Source of the DNA: Clostridiales bacterium
Lineage (GTDB): Bacteria > Bacillota > Clostridia > Christensenellales > Aristaeellaceae
Assembly: GCA_024684375.1 (NCBI GenBank)
Contig: JAIKWZ010000051.1
Coordinates: 124,001-188,000, forward strand
Length of the DNA stretch: 64,000 bases
Direction: 5' to 3'
The notes beneath the pieces are model-generated. The model was not told the origin of the DNA. It ran no database searches and saw nothing but the letters and a program-made list of their open reading frames with translations. This document shows, one piece after another, positions 1 to 8,113 of the stretch (the stretch's first letter is position 1; each line of letters opens with the position of its first letter). Position numbers and translations under genes: made by a program.

Positions 1-2
1 AG

Positions 3-125
3 GGCACCGGCACGCTCAGGAGCGCGGTGCAAAATGAGCTTAAGCACATTCCTGACGTTAAAGAATTCCGTCTGGGCCGCTACGGAGAGGGCGAGGACGG
101 CGTAACGATAGTAACACTAAAGTGA
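3..125 (+). CDS. C-terminal fragment of an unidentified protein
   Basis: The window opens inside a reading frame that gives 40 residues and stops at TGA 123-125, 15 bp before the HtrA-like gene. The visible tail is charged, ending in [11 protein letters not shown]. The other two forward frames close early, so this is the likely coding frame. It is too short to name. Its closeness to the next start suggests it is the first visible gene of the same operon. Confidence 0.5.
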   Translation, partial: GTGTLRSAVQNELKHIPDVKEFRLGRYGEGEDGVTIVTLK

Positions 126-140
126 AAGAGGTACCTGATA

Positions 141-1247
141 ATGAAAAAGCTGCTTGCGCTGATGCTTTTGATCACGCTGCTGGTCCCGGTATTCGCCGCG
201 GGGGAAACGGCAGGTACGGACAGGCTAACGGAGAGCCTTTTGTACAACAATCCGCTCCCGGAGATATTTGAAAGGGTGTCGCCCTCAGTGGCGGTGCTGG
301 CGGTAGTCAGCTATACCTGGGACAAGGCGACCGATTCAGTAAAAAAGCAGGAAAAAGGCTCAGGCAGCGCGGTCTATATAAAAGAAGGCGGTTATTTCCT
401 CACCAACCATCACGTGATCGACGGCGCGGACGAATTGGAGATACGCCTGAGCGACGGCAGAGTGCTTGAGGCTGAGCTGGTAGGCTCCGACGAGGCGGCG
501 GACGTGGCGGTCGTAAAGGTGAACGAGCAGCTTGACCTTACGCCGGTCAAAATCGGCAAGTCCTCGGAGCTCAAGGTGGGCGAGATCGTGCTGGTCATCG
601 GCACTCCGCTGAGCTGGGAAATGATGTACAACACCTTGACTTCCGGCATAGTGTCCGGGCTCGACAGGGACGAAGCGGATTACGAATCCACCCGCGCCAT
701 AGGCCTGATACAGATCGACGCCGCGGTCAACCCCGGCAATTCGGGAGGCGCCCTGCTGAACCTTAACGGCGAGATCGTAGGTATCCCATTTATGAAATAC
801 ATGGGCTACTACTATAAGGACGCCAACAACGAGGATTTCGTTGTCTACGAGGGGCTGGCATTCGCGGTGCCGATGGACGTCGCCTGGCCCATCGCCGAAA
901 GCATAATCGCTACCGGCGCTTACAAGCGTCCCCGTTTCGGAGTGAGCGTGACCGACAACGAGGGCCCAGAAGAGCCGCTTAAGAATTATCCGCCCGCCGG
1001 ATTGCTTATCAACGAGGTGGAAAAGAACGGCTCCGGCTACAAGGCCGGCCTGAGGAGCGGAGACGTGATCACCCATGTTAACGGGGTAAGGGTCAAGAAC
1101 TTCAGGGATTACACCAAAATAGTGGACAAGCTGGCCGAGGGTGAAAGCTTCACCATCAGCGTGGTGCGCTACAAGGATCAGGACGGCAAGGACCTCAAAA
1201 AGTTCGTTAAGCTTGAGCTTACCGTCACTCTGGAAATGATAGATTAA
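141..1247 (+). CDS. HtrA/DegP-like secreted trypsin-fold serine protease with PDZ domain
   Basis: 368 aa. A signal peptide or membrane anchor covers residues 1-20 (MKK plus a hydrophobic stretch ending VFAAG). The chymotrypsin-fold domain spans about 40-260 and carries the full triad: His91 in TNHHV, Asp121 in DVAVVK and Ser201 in NPGNSGG. A PDZ domain follows at about 285-365, with a carboxylate-loop-like GLLINEV and GLRSGDVI. Proteins of this family degrade or refold damaged envelope proteins; here it should act outside the membrane. The ATG at 141 has AGAGG upstream. The esterase gene starts 11 bp after the stop, so the two are probably cotranscribed. The family assignment is firm; the substrate is unknown. 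Confidence 0.93.
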   Translation: MKKLLALMLLITLLVPVFAAGETAGTDRLTESLLYNNPLPEIFERVSPSVAVLAVVSYTWDKATDSVKKQEKGSGSAVYIKEGGYFLTNHHVIDGADELEIRLSDGRVLEAELVGSDEAADVAVVKVNEQLDLTPVKIGKSSELKVGEIVLVIGTPLSWEMMYNTLTSGIVSGLDRDEADYESTRAIGLIQIDAAVNPGNSGGALLNLNGEIVGIPFMKYMGYYYKDANNEDFVVYEGLAFAVPMDVAWPIAESIIATGAYKRPRFGVSVTDNEGPEEPLKNYPPAGLLINEVEKNGSGYKAGLRSGDVITHVNGVRVKNFRDYTKIVDKLAEGESFTISVVRYKDQDGKDLKKFVKLELTVTLEMID

Positions 1248-1258
1248 GGGAGCAGAGT

Positions 1259-2050
1259 ATGGCACTGCTGGAAGTTGGTTTTTTCTCCGAGGTTCTGGGA
1301 ATGTGCACGCGTATGAACGTGATCCTGCCCCAGACTGCTCCGGGGATGATAGGGGTAGACACCCCTTCACGCACGCAAAAGTGGAAGGTGCTGTACCTTC
1401 TGCACGGTTTAAGCGACGATCACACCATCTGGGAGCGCAGGACCAGCATTGAGCGCTACGTTAGCGACCTCCCCCTCGCGGTAGTTATGCCGGAGACACA
1501 GAGGGGCTGGTATACGGATATGCACCACGGTTTCAAATGGTTCACCTTCTTTACCACAGAGCTTCCCAGAGTAGTCAGAGACTTCTTCCCTTCCGTGTCC
1601 GACAGAAAAGAGGACACATTCGTTGCGGGGCTGTCTATGGGAGGCTACGGTGCGCTGAAGCTTGCGCTTTCCCGTCCGGACCTGTTTTCAGCCGGAGCCA
1701 GCCTGTCCGGTGCCGTGGACGTGGCGGAGATCTGCGAAAGCCAGGCAAAGGAAGGAAACCATGAAGCGTATGATGTGATGGGCGACGTCAGCAAGGTACG
1801 CGGAAGCGGAAACGACCTGTTTGCCCTGTGCGAAGGCTTCGATCATGTGAAAAACACGGCGCCCAGGCTGTTCATGTGCTGCGGTACTGAAGATATGCTG
1901 TACTGGCAGAACGTGCGCCTGAGGAACCACATTAAAGGGCTGCCTTTCGACCTGACGTACGAGGAAGAACACGGCGTCCACTGCTGGGCGTACTGGGACA
2001 TGAAGATACAAAGCGTGCTCAGGTGGCTGAACATAGGCGGGGAGGCGTAA
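1259..2050 (+). CDS. Esterase, alpha/beta hydrolase (tributyrin/acetyl-esterase type), copy 1
   Basis: 263 aa, a COG0627-type esterase resembling lactococcal tributyrin esterase and S-formylglutathione hydrolase. LYLLHGLSDD (46-54) forms the oxyanion region. The nucleophile elbow is GLSMGGYGA with Ser126; Asp212 (CGTED) and His241 (GVHCWAYWD) complete the triad. There is no signal peptide, so it should be cytoplasmic. Likely substrates are short acyl esters such as acetylated sugars, but this is inference. The start ATG follows GGGAGCAGAG. The stop is separated by one base from the next ATG, and the next gene is a paralogue, so this is a tandem duplication within one operon. Confidence 0.9.
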   Translation: MALLEVGFFSEVLGMCTRMNVILPQTAPGMIGVDTPSRTQKWKVLYLLHGLSDDHTIWERRTSIERYVSDLPLAVVMPETQRGWYTDMHHGFKWFTFFTTELPRVVRDFFPSVSDRKEDTFVAGLSMGGYGALKLALSRPDLFSAGASLSGAVDVAEICESQAKEGNHEAYDVMGDVSKVRGSGNDLFALCEGFDHVKNTAPRLFMCCGTEDMLYWQNVRLRNHIKGLPFDLTYEEEHGVHCWAYWDMKIQSVLRWLNIGGEA

Positions 2051-2051
2051 C

Positions 2052-2849
2052 ATGGCACTTATTCACACCGATTTTTTCAGCCAGAGTCTGGGAATGTGCG
2101 TGTCCTGCGAGGTGATCCTGCCCCAAAAGAGACTTAGCGGAGCGTATGAAGGCAGGACGGAGACAAAATACAAAACACTGTACCTATTGCACGGAAAAAG
2201 CGACGACGAGACCATCTGGCAGAGGCGTACGTCAATAGAGCGTTATGCCGCTCCGCTGGGGCTGGCCGTGGTCATGCCTGCGGCGCACCTGTCAGCTTAC
2301 GCGGATATGGCGCACGGCGGCAGTTACTATACGTACATTTCGAAGGAACTGCCCGAGATAATGAGAGGCTTTTTCCCGCTCAGCGACAAACGCGAAGACA
2401 ATTTCATCGCGGGGCTGTCAATGGGCGGTGCAGGCGCGATGAAGATAGGGCTTAACAACATTGAGGCGTATTCTGCCATCGGCTGCCTGTCAGCGGGCGC
2501 TGTGAACGGTGACCCGAACGACGTCTCCACTCCGGACAGGAAAGAACGGCACGACTATCTCTACTGCGACAGGGACTTAACGGGCACGGAGGAAGACGTG
2601 TTCGGCGCAGCGCTGAGGGCGGTCGAAAGCGGCAAGCCCCTGCCGAGGATCTACCACAGCTGCGGTACCGAGGACTTCATACTTCCCAGCGCGCTCAGAA
2701 CGAAAGCGTTTATGGAAGGTCTGCCGGGTGACCCGTTCTCATACGTCTACGAAGCCGATCCGGGAGTGCACAGCTGGGAGTACTGGGATTGCCATATACA
2801 GCGTTTCCTGAGTTTTCTGGGACTTGAAAAGGGAGACTACCATAACTGA
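2052..2849 (+). CDS. Esterase, alpha/beta hydrolase, copy 2 (tandem paralogue)
   Basis: 265 aa and collinear with the preceding gene: same N-terminus pattern (FFSQSLGMC), LYLLHGKSDDETIWQRRTS, nucleophile Ser123 in GLSMGGAGA, Asp208 in CGTED and His240 in GVHSWEYWD. The two copies differ mostly in the lid region (about 80-100 and 150-185), which suggests different acyl or leaving-group preferences. It is cytoplasmic by lack of a signal. It lies one base behind copy 1 and 15 bp before the nitrilase-GDPD gene, so translational coupling is likely. Confidence 0.9.
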   Translation: MALIHTDFFSQSLGMCVSCEVILPQKRLSGAYEGRTETKYKTLYLLHGKSDDETIWQRRTSIERYAAPLGLAVVMPAAHLSAYADMAHGGSYYTYISKELPEIMRGFFPLSDKREDNFIAGLSMGGAGAMKIGLNNIEAYSAIGCLSAGAVNGDPNDVSTPDRKERHDYLYCDRDLTGTEEDVFGAALRAVESGKPLPRIYHSCGTEDFILPSALRTKAFMEGLPGDPFSYVYEADPGVHSWEYWDCHIQRFLSFLGLEKGDYHN

Positions 2850-2864
2850 AGAGGGGGAAACGGC

Positions 2865-4469
2865 ATGAAGGGCGTTATTTATCAGAGTGGGTTTTATTCT
2901 GACCTTGACGGAGCTAAAAGGGGAGTGGACGAAGCTATAAGCTTCCTGGACGCGTTGAAGCCCGGCGTTGACGTGGTGGTGCTGCCCGAGAGCGCGGACA
3001 TGCCTTTTCCGCCCGCGAACAGGGAAGAATATGAGCAGGCGTGGGAAAACAATACCCCACGCCTGCTTTCAGCGTGCAGGGACACCGCGAAGCGCCTGAA
3101 CTGCGTCATGTTCGTAAACGCGGGGGATAAGACTGAAAAAGGGTATTACAATACCACTTTTGCCTTCGACAGGCAGGGCAATATCGTCGGGAGGTATTTA
3201 AAGCAGCACCTGACTCCGGGAGAGGTCACCCGCCTGAAGCTTCAAAGCGACTACTGCGAGGAGTACTCTGAACCATATACTGTAGAGATCGACGGAGTAA
3301 AGTATGCTTTTCTGACCTGCTACGACTTTTATTTCTTCGAGAGCCTGAGCTTTATCGCCCAGAAACGGCCTCACGTGATAATAGGCTGCGCTCAACAGCG
3401 CAGCGACACCCACGAGACAGCGAAGATATATGCCCGGTTTATTGCCTATACCACAGGGGCATATCTGCTCCGCAGCGGCGTATCGCTGGGAGAAGACTGC
3501 CCAACGGCAGGTTCATCTATGGCTGTAGCCCCGGACGGCGAGATACTGGCGTATAAGGAAAACGGCGCGGGCGGCATAGAGTTTGAATTCGATCCATTCA
3601 AAAAATACCTTAAGCCTATGGGGTTTATGAACCCGGTGGGACTGCATCATGACTACACAGAGAAGGGGCGGCGCCCGTGGAAGTACCGCCCGGCAGGCAG
3701 CGCTATAATAAGAGACGATAAAAACCTGCCTTATCCGCGGCTGTGCGCCCACAGGGGCTTCAGCACCGTGGCTCCGGAAAACTCCATGCCTGCCTTTGGA
3801 GCGGCCATAGCCCTGGGCGCTCAGGAGATAGAATTCGATCTGTGGTGGACGAAGGACGGGGACGTGGTCTCTATACACGATTCCACTCTTGACCGAGTGA
3901 GCGACGGCCACGGCAAAGTGTACGAAAAGACGATGGAGGAGCTTAAGACGCTGGACTTCGGCTTCCGTTTTTCGGACAAGTACAAGGGGCTCAGGATAGT
4001 TCGTTTTGAGGAGATCCTTAAGCGTTTCAGCGGCCAGGTGATAATGAACGTGCATATAAAGGACACTGACGACGTGAGTCCTCTGGACGAGGAGCACCTA
4101 AAGCGGATCATCCGCCTGATAGACAAGTACGACAACCGCAGGTATGTGTACTTTATGAGCGCCAACGACGCTGTGCTTATGCAGCTAAAGCGGCTTGCGC
4201 CGGATATTGCCCTTTGCGTAGGGGAGAATTCCCGGCATTTTGAGATCGTAAACAGAGCCATAGAGCTGGGCATCGACCGTGTGCAGCTGTTTAAACCCTA
4301 CTTTAACGGGGAAATGATATCAAAAGCCAAAGCGCACGGAGTAAAGCTCAACGTGTTCTGGTCAGACGAGCCTGAAGAAGCCCGCCGTTTTCTTGATATG
4401 GGCATCGACTGCGTGCTTACAAACGACTATCTGAATATCAAGACCGCTCTTGCGGATAAAGTCAGGTAA
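2865..4469 (+). CDS. Nitrilase-superfamily amidase fused to glycerophosphodiester phosphodiesterase
   Basis: 534 aa in one uninterrupted frame. Residues 1-270 are a carbon-nitrogen hydrolase domain with its catalytic triad visible: Glu42 (VVLPESAD), Lys113 (YLKQHLTPGE) and Cys152 (LTCYDFY). Residues 290-534 are a GDPD TIM-barrel: His296-Arg297 in CAHRGFS, Glu305 in APEN, Glu321/Glu323/Asp325 in EIEFDLWWTKDGD and His338 in SIHDS. GDPD enzymes split glycerophosphodiesters into an alcohol and glycerol phosphate, and nitrilase-type enzymes cleave C-N bonds of amides. A fused enzyme could strip both bonds from an N-acyl or amide-headed phosphodiester, but that is inference. No signal peptide is seen. 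The ribosome site GAGGGGGAAA precedes the ATG. A second, stand-alone GDPD lies at 9037-9774. Confidence 0.9.
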   Translation: MKGVIYQSGFYSDLDGAKRGVDEAISFLDALKPGVDVVVLPESADMPFPPANREEYEQAWENNTPRLLSACRDTAKRLNCVMFVNAGDKTEKGYYNTTFAFDRQGNIVGRYLKQHLTPGEVTRLKLQSDYCEEYSEPYTVEIDGVKYAFLTCYDFYFFESLSFIAQKRPHVIIGCAQQRSDTHETAKIYARFIAYTTGAYLLRSGVSLGEDCPTAGSSMAVAPDGEILAYKENGAGGIEFEFDPFKKYLKPMGFMNPVGLHHDYTEKGRRPWKYRPAGSAIIRDDKNLPYPRLCAHRGFSTVAPENSMPAFGAAIALGAQEIEFDLWWTKDGDVVSIHDSTLDRVSDGHGKVYEKTMEELKTLDFGFRFSDKYKGLRIVRFEEILKRFSGQVIMNVHIKDTDDVSPLDEEHLKRIIRLIDKYDNRRYVYFMSANDAVLMQLKRLAPDIALCVGENSRHFEIVNRAIELGIDRVQLFKPYFNGEMISKAKAHGVKLNVFWSDEPEEARRFLDMGIDCVLTNDYLNIKTALADKVR

Positions 4470-4497
4470 ACAGAGCGCCGTTGTATGCCGCATAAGC

Positions 4498-4527
4498 CAG
4501 ACAGGGTCGGCGAACAGATCCTATAAT
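4498..4527 (+). promoter_or_regulatory. Putative sigma-A promoter for the GH18 gene
   Basis: CAGACA (4498-4503), an 18-bp spacer and a perfect TATAAT (4522-4527), 36 bp before the GH18 start. The -35 box is weak, so the call rests mainly on the -10 box and position. Confidence 0.45.
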
Positions 4528-4562
4528 GATTAGGATATTATTGAAACTGGAGGTATGAAATC

Positions 4563-5561
4563 ATGTTGATCTTAGGCTATGTGGGCGACCGCGGGCTGCC
4601 CTTCGTGACCGAGGGAGACGCAAAAATGCTTGACGGAATCAACATCGCCTTCGGCAAAGTGGCGGACGATTTTACGCTGGGCACCTGGGAGCTCAGGCAC
4701 AACGAGTGCCACGAACAGATCCGGAAGTGGAATCCAAACATAAAGATCGTGGTCAGCGTGGGCGGGTGGACGGCAGGAGGCTTCTCGCTGATGTCCCGTA
4801 CCGAGGCAGGCCGCAAGAAGTTTGCCCGGAGCTGCGCAAAGTATGTGGCAGAAAACGGGATCGACGGGATAGACATTGACTGGGAATACCCCTGTTCCGA
4901 CTCGGCAGGCATAGACTGTGATCCTTCCGACAAACAGAATTTCACGCTGCTGCTTCAGACGCTGCGCGACGAGCTGGGGAAGGACAAGATCGTATCAATC
5001 GCCGCGGGCGCAGGCGCCTATTTCGTGCGGGACACCGAGATGGACAAGGTGGCCGAGATCTGTGACTATGTTCAGATAATGACCTACGACATGCGCAGCG
5101 GCTTCTGCCGCCAGGCGGGGCACCATACCGCACCCTTTGCCACCAAAGGCGACGACAGCGGCCTGGACACTATGTCCATGGTAAAGCTGTTCAACAAAGG
5201 CGGAGTTCCGCTTGACAAGATCGTGATCGGCGCGGCGTTCTATTCCAGAAAATGGGGCGGTGTGCCGGACGTGGATCACGGACTGTTGCAGCCTGCGGGC
5301 ACAATCGGCGACTACGGTGCGGGCTATGCGGCGCTCAAGAAGGACTATATCAACAAAAACGGCTTCACGCGCTACTGGGACGAGGACGCCCAGGCTCCCT
5401 TCCTGTTCAACGGCAGCACCCTCATAAGCTACGACGACCCAGACAGCCTGAAGGCCAAGTGCGGCATAGTGAAAAACAACGGTCTGCTGGGCATAATGTA
5501 CTGGGAACACGGCTGCGACGACACGCGCGAATTGCTCACCACCATTTATGAAAACAGGTAG
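4563..5561 (+). CDS. GH18 (chitinase-like) glycoside hydrolase without signal peptide
   Basis: 332 aa, a bare GH18 TIM-barrel. The two family signatures are present: SVGGW at 65-69 and DGIDIDWEY at 101-109, with Glu108 as the acid in the DxxDxDxE motif. QIMTYDMR and a terminal MYWEHGCDD strand fit the barrel. GH18 enzymes hydrolyse beta-1,4-GlcNAc linkages of chitin or related glycans by substrate-assisted catalysis. No signal peptide or carbohydrate-binding module is present, so it probably works on imported oligosaccharides, in keeping with the GH112 phosphorylase at 10.3 kb. GGAGG at 4549-4553 sits 9 bp before the ATG. The substrate is not determinable from sequence. Confidence 0.88.
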   Translation: MLILGYVGDRGLPFVTEGDAKMLDGINIAFGKVADDFTLGTWELRHNECHEQIRKWNPNIKIVVSVGGWTAGGFSLMSRTEAGRKKFARSCAKYVAENGIDGIDIDWEYPCSDSAGIDCDPSDKQNFTLLLQTLRDELGKDKIVSIAAGAGAYFVRDTEMDKVAEICDYVQIMTYDMRSGFCRQAGHHTAPFATKGDDSGLDTMSMVKLFNKGGVPLDKIVIGAAFYSRKWGGVPDVDHGLLQPAGTIGDYGAGYAALKKDYINKNGFTRYWDEDAQAPFLFNGSTLISYDDPDSLKAKCGIVKNNGLLGIMYWEHGCDDTRELLTTIYENR

Positions 5562-5774
5562 GAGACGTTGATCGCAACCTTTTCCCCACTTAACGCCTGT
5601 CCGGTGGGACCTGTCTCTCATATGCAGCGGCGCGGTACCCCGTAATGACGGCATCCATCACCGGGGAACCTTTACTATTTCAGTCAAAGAAATCAGCAGA
5701 AAAAGGACAACTCAAGCCGAATTAGCTTCCTACTTGGAAAAGACGTTAATAACGACGTTGCCGTTACAGAAGAA

Positions 5775-5802
5775 CTGCCGCGGAAGAACGCTTCCGCGGC
5801 AG
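5775..5802. terminator. Bidirectional intrinsic terminator between convergent genes
   Basis: Perfect 12-bp inverted repeat CTGCCGCGGAAG / CTTCCGCGGCAG with an AACG loop. It is followed on the plus strand by a T-rich run (TTATTTATTTAT). It sits four bases beyond the stop of the minus-strand DUF362 gene and 213 bp after the GH18 stop. The rest of 5562-5774 shows nothing recognisable. Confidence 0.7.
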
Positions 5803-5806
5803 TACG

Positions 5807-6946
5807 TTATTTATTTATAATTTTCGCTATAAGCGGGCGCTTCAACTTCATTGCGCCTTTGGGGCAGAATTCCTGACAGCAGAAACAGCGTATGCACACC
5901 TTTTTATCTATGGATGGCCGCTTGTTTCGCATGGTGATCGCTTTGGCGGGGCAGATCTGAAAGCATTTTTCGCAGCTTACGCATTCGCTTTTTCTCACAT
6001 GGGGACGCGAGGCCAGCGCCCCGGCAACGAAGCTTCCGAACCATTTGCCGAATATGCCCGGAAACTCCCTGGTAAAGGCCATTTCCTTTCTTTCGCGCAC
6101 CAGCTGATAGTCGCTGACGCGGAATTCATCGGGATACCCGACTATGTCGAACTCGGTCTCCAGCCCGCGCGTTTTAGCGGCGGCGACGGTGTCAACCTCT
6201 TCGGGCTCAAGCCCGATTATCCTGGCGCAGACCCGGTCGCAGCAGTACGGACTGTCGGAAGCAAGCAATGCGCCGATGAAGCGGGGCGTGCCCATGGTAG
6301 GCCCGTTGCCTTCCATGCCGTACACCGCGTCGACCAGACACAAACGCGGCTTAAAGCGCTCGTTAATGTCAACCAGCATGTCGGCGAATTGCGCGTGCTG
6401 CGGGAACTTGTAGTGGTATTCCGGCTTGAAAGTGCCGGGGATCGCTCCGAACATGTTCTTTACGCAAGCGGACATGCCCATCATGCCGTGAGTTTTTAGC
6501 TTGCAGAAATTTATAATCGCGTCCGCGTCGTCCAGGTATCTGGTGTATTCAAGCTCTTTGAGCGTGTGGCCTTCGGGGTTTTGAGCGTGGACGTGGCTGA
6601 AATCCCGGTTAAGCTCTGCGCCTGCCTCAGTCACGGCCCTGACACCGGTAGCGGCGTACACTGCGTTTACGTAAGCTGAAGTGAACAGTCCGCCGGGGGA
6701 GTCGCCCACGATGACGCTTGCACCCTTCTCTGCAAGCATCCGGCAAAGCTCAGTAAGCAGGACAGGGTGAGTAGTGGCGGCGGAGGCAGGCTTAAGCATG
6801 CTGACCAGATTCGCCTTTATGACCACCTTCATGCCGGGTTTTACAAAATCAAGCCCGCCCAGAGGCTCAAGCGCCTTAATCAGGGCGGGACGGACGACGC
6901 AGGGCTCGTAGCTTTTGCATCCTACGACGCTGACGGTGTTACGCAA
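5807..6946 (-). CDS. DUF362 protein with C-terminal 2x[4Fe-4S] ferredoxin domain
   Basis: About 379 aa from a TTG start at 6946. The DUF362 domain occupies roughly residues 1-300 (VVIKANLVSMLKP, VGDSPGG, INFCKLKTHGMM, VDAVYGMEGNGP). Two Cys-rich clusters at the C-terminus, CVSCEKCFQIC and CIRCFCCQEFC, should each hold a [4Fe-4S] cluster. The family is widespread in anaerobes; an electron-transfer role is inferred from the clusters, and no reaction is established. Start choice: the frame is open to an ATG at 6985, but that overlaps the upstream gene by 47 bp. TTG at 6946 has GGAGG nine bases upstream, overlaps the upstream TAA (TTGCGTAA) and gives the usual family N-terminus, so translational coupling is likely. 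Confidence 0.85.
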   Translation of the reverse strand: MRNTVSVVGCKSYEPCVVRPALIKALEPLGGLDFVKPGMKVVIKANLVSMLKPASAATTHPVLLTELCRMLAEKGASVIVGDSPGGLFTSAYVNAVYAATGVRAVTEAGAELNRDFSHVHAQNPEGHTLKELEYTRYLDDADAIINFCKLKTHGMMGMSACVKNMFGAIPGTFKPEYHYKFPQHAQFADMLVDINERFKPRLCLVDAVYGMEGNGPTMGTPRFIGALLASDSPYCCDRVCARIIGLEPEEVDTVAAAKTRGLETEFDIVGYPDEFRVSDYQLVRERKEMAFTREFPGIFGKWFGSFVAGALASRPHVRKSECVSCEKCFQICPAKAITMRNKRPSIDKKVCIRCFCCQEFCPKGAMKLKRPLIAKIINK

Positions 6947-7961
6947 CCTCGTTTTCCTCCTCGTCATCGGTGGAGGTCTCTCCATTGTCTTCCTTTATGT
7001 CGAGGCGGGGGAGCAGCACGCTGTCATCAGGCAGAACGAATATGGCGTTTTCCCAGTCGTACAGTGACATCACGCCTTCCAGCGCGGATTCTATCTCGCC
7101 CGCCTGAGCCTGTGCCTCATACAGCATCACCCTGCATTGGCTGATCTTCAGGCGGCAGTCGCCGTAGGTCAGTATCTTTTCAAACCAGTCTATCGCGTCT
7201 TCATATTTGCCTTCGTCCTGAAACTTCACGCCCCATTCATAGAATGACATTATCCTGTCTTTCAGGTATTTTCCGGCAGGTTCGTATTCGTCCTGCATGG
7301 ACTCCATACCCTTCGCGGCGCTGTCAAGGTCGCTTTCTCCCAACTGCTCGTAATAGCGGTATTCCTTTTCATAACTGTCGTCTATAAGCTGCTGCAGGGG
7401 AGCGTCCATTATATCTGAAGTGCCCATAACGAGCCGGGCCTTTTCTCTCCCGTCCGCGTAGCTGCCGTTTTCTATGTCAGCGGCCGCCTCATTGTACACA
7501 TCTAGGGCGTAGAGGGTCTCTTCAGGTCCGCCTTCTGGGATCAGCCTGAAGAAATAGAGCGCTTTTGAATAATCTCCGTTCTCCAGAGCACTGTTGCCCA
7601 GCGTCTCAAAAGAGCCCACGGTCTGACGTACCTGCTCCTGCGTATCTGCGTCAAGAGCCAGATACATATCACAAGCAGACTCCACCTCGCCTATTTCAAA
7701 CAGGCCGAGGCATCTGGAAGCCAGCGCTTTGACGGAACTGTCCCTGTAGCCGTCTATTGCGGAAAACATCTGGGCAGCCTTGGTGTATGCTTTGGATTCC
7801 AACTGTTTTTCGGCATCAACATAGCGTTTTTCGGGCTTGAGCACAATAAAGTAGCAGCCAAGCAGCCCGCCCAGCACAGTCAAAATCAAAAGCCAGATCA
7901 AAAATCTTGCCAGACGGCGCGCCTGGATGACCTGCCTGGACTGTTTCACGCTCTTTTTCAT
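6939..7961 (-). CDS. Membrane-anchored TPR-like repeat protein of unknown function
   Basis: 340 aa. A basic N-terminus is followed by one transmembrane helix (about 21-43, FLIWLLILTVLGGLLG). After it comes a helical, tetratricopeptide-like region with repeated A/Y pairs such as AAQMFSAIDGYRDSS, LFEIGEVESACDMYLAL, ALENGDYSKALYFFRLI and KYEDAIDWFEKIL. The C-terminus is acidic. Such proteins scaffold protein complexes at the membrane, but no partner is evident. It is the first gene of a two-gene operon with the DUF362 protein. GGAGG precedes the ATG, and a good promoter lies at 7988-8016. Confidence 0.75.
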   Translation of the reverse strand: MKKSVKQSRQVIQARRLARFLIWLLILTVLGGLLGCYFIVLKPEKRYVDAEKQLESKAYTKAAQMFSAIDGYRDSSVKALASRCLGLFEIGEVESACDMYLALDADTQEQVRQTVGSFETLGNSALENGDYSKALYFFRLIPEGGPEETLYALDVYNEAAADIENGSYADGREKARLVMGTSDIMDAPLQQLIDDSYEKEYRYYEQLGESDLDSAAKGMESMQDEYEPAGKYLKDRIMSFYEWGVKFQDEGKYEDAIDWFEKILTYGDCRLKISQCRVMLYEAQAQAGEIESALEGVMSLYDWENAIFVLPDDSVLLPRLDIKEDNGETSTDDEEENEVA

Positions 7962-7987
7962 GCGCTCACCTCCGTACTATACAGTAA

Positions 7988-8016
7988 ATTATACCATAAT
8001 GAAATACTTTTGTAAA
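7988..8016 (-). promoter_or_regulatory. Sigma-A promoter for the TPR-DUF362 operon
   Basis: Read on the minus strand: TTTACA (8016-8011), 17-bp spacer, TATAAT (7993-7988), with an extended TGG directly before the -10. It lies back to back with the 1-phosphofructokinase promoter. Confidence 0.75.
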
Positions 8017-8072
8017 CAAATGAAATAAAAATATAACAACTTGCTCCTCGAGAGGCACGAGCTTGACATTTG

Positions 8073-8081
8073 TGGTATAAT
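8073..8081 (+). promoter_or_regulatory. Extended -10 promoter for the 1-phosphofructokinase operon
   Basis: TGGTATAAT is an extended -10 element with a perfect TATAAT at 8076-8081, 33 bp before the start codon. No matching -35 box is found at 17 bp; the TTGACA at 8063 is only 7 bp upstream and cannot pair with it. Confidence 0.6.
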
Positions 8082-8113
8082 GCAAAAGGCGAGGTGTGTA
8101 CAGGAGGCACTGA

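Noticed and set aside
360-1370. 336-codon minus-strand frame over the HtrA gene
   Set aside because: Antisense to a gene with a complete catalytic triad and signal peptide; no support of its own.
8063-8068. TTGACA as the -35 box of fruK
   Set aside because: Only 7 bp separate it from TATAAT, which is incompatible with a sigma-A promoter; an extended -10 explains the site better.
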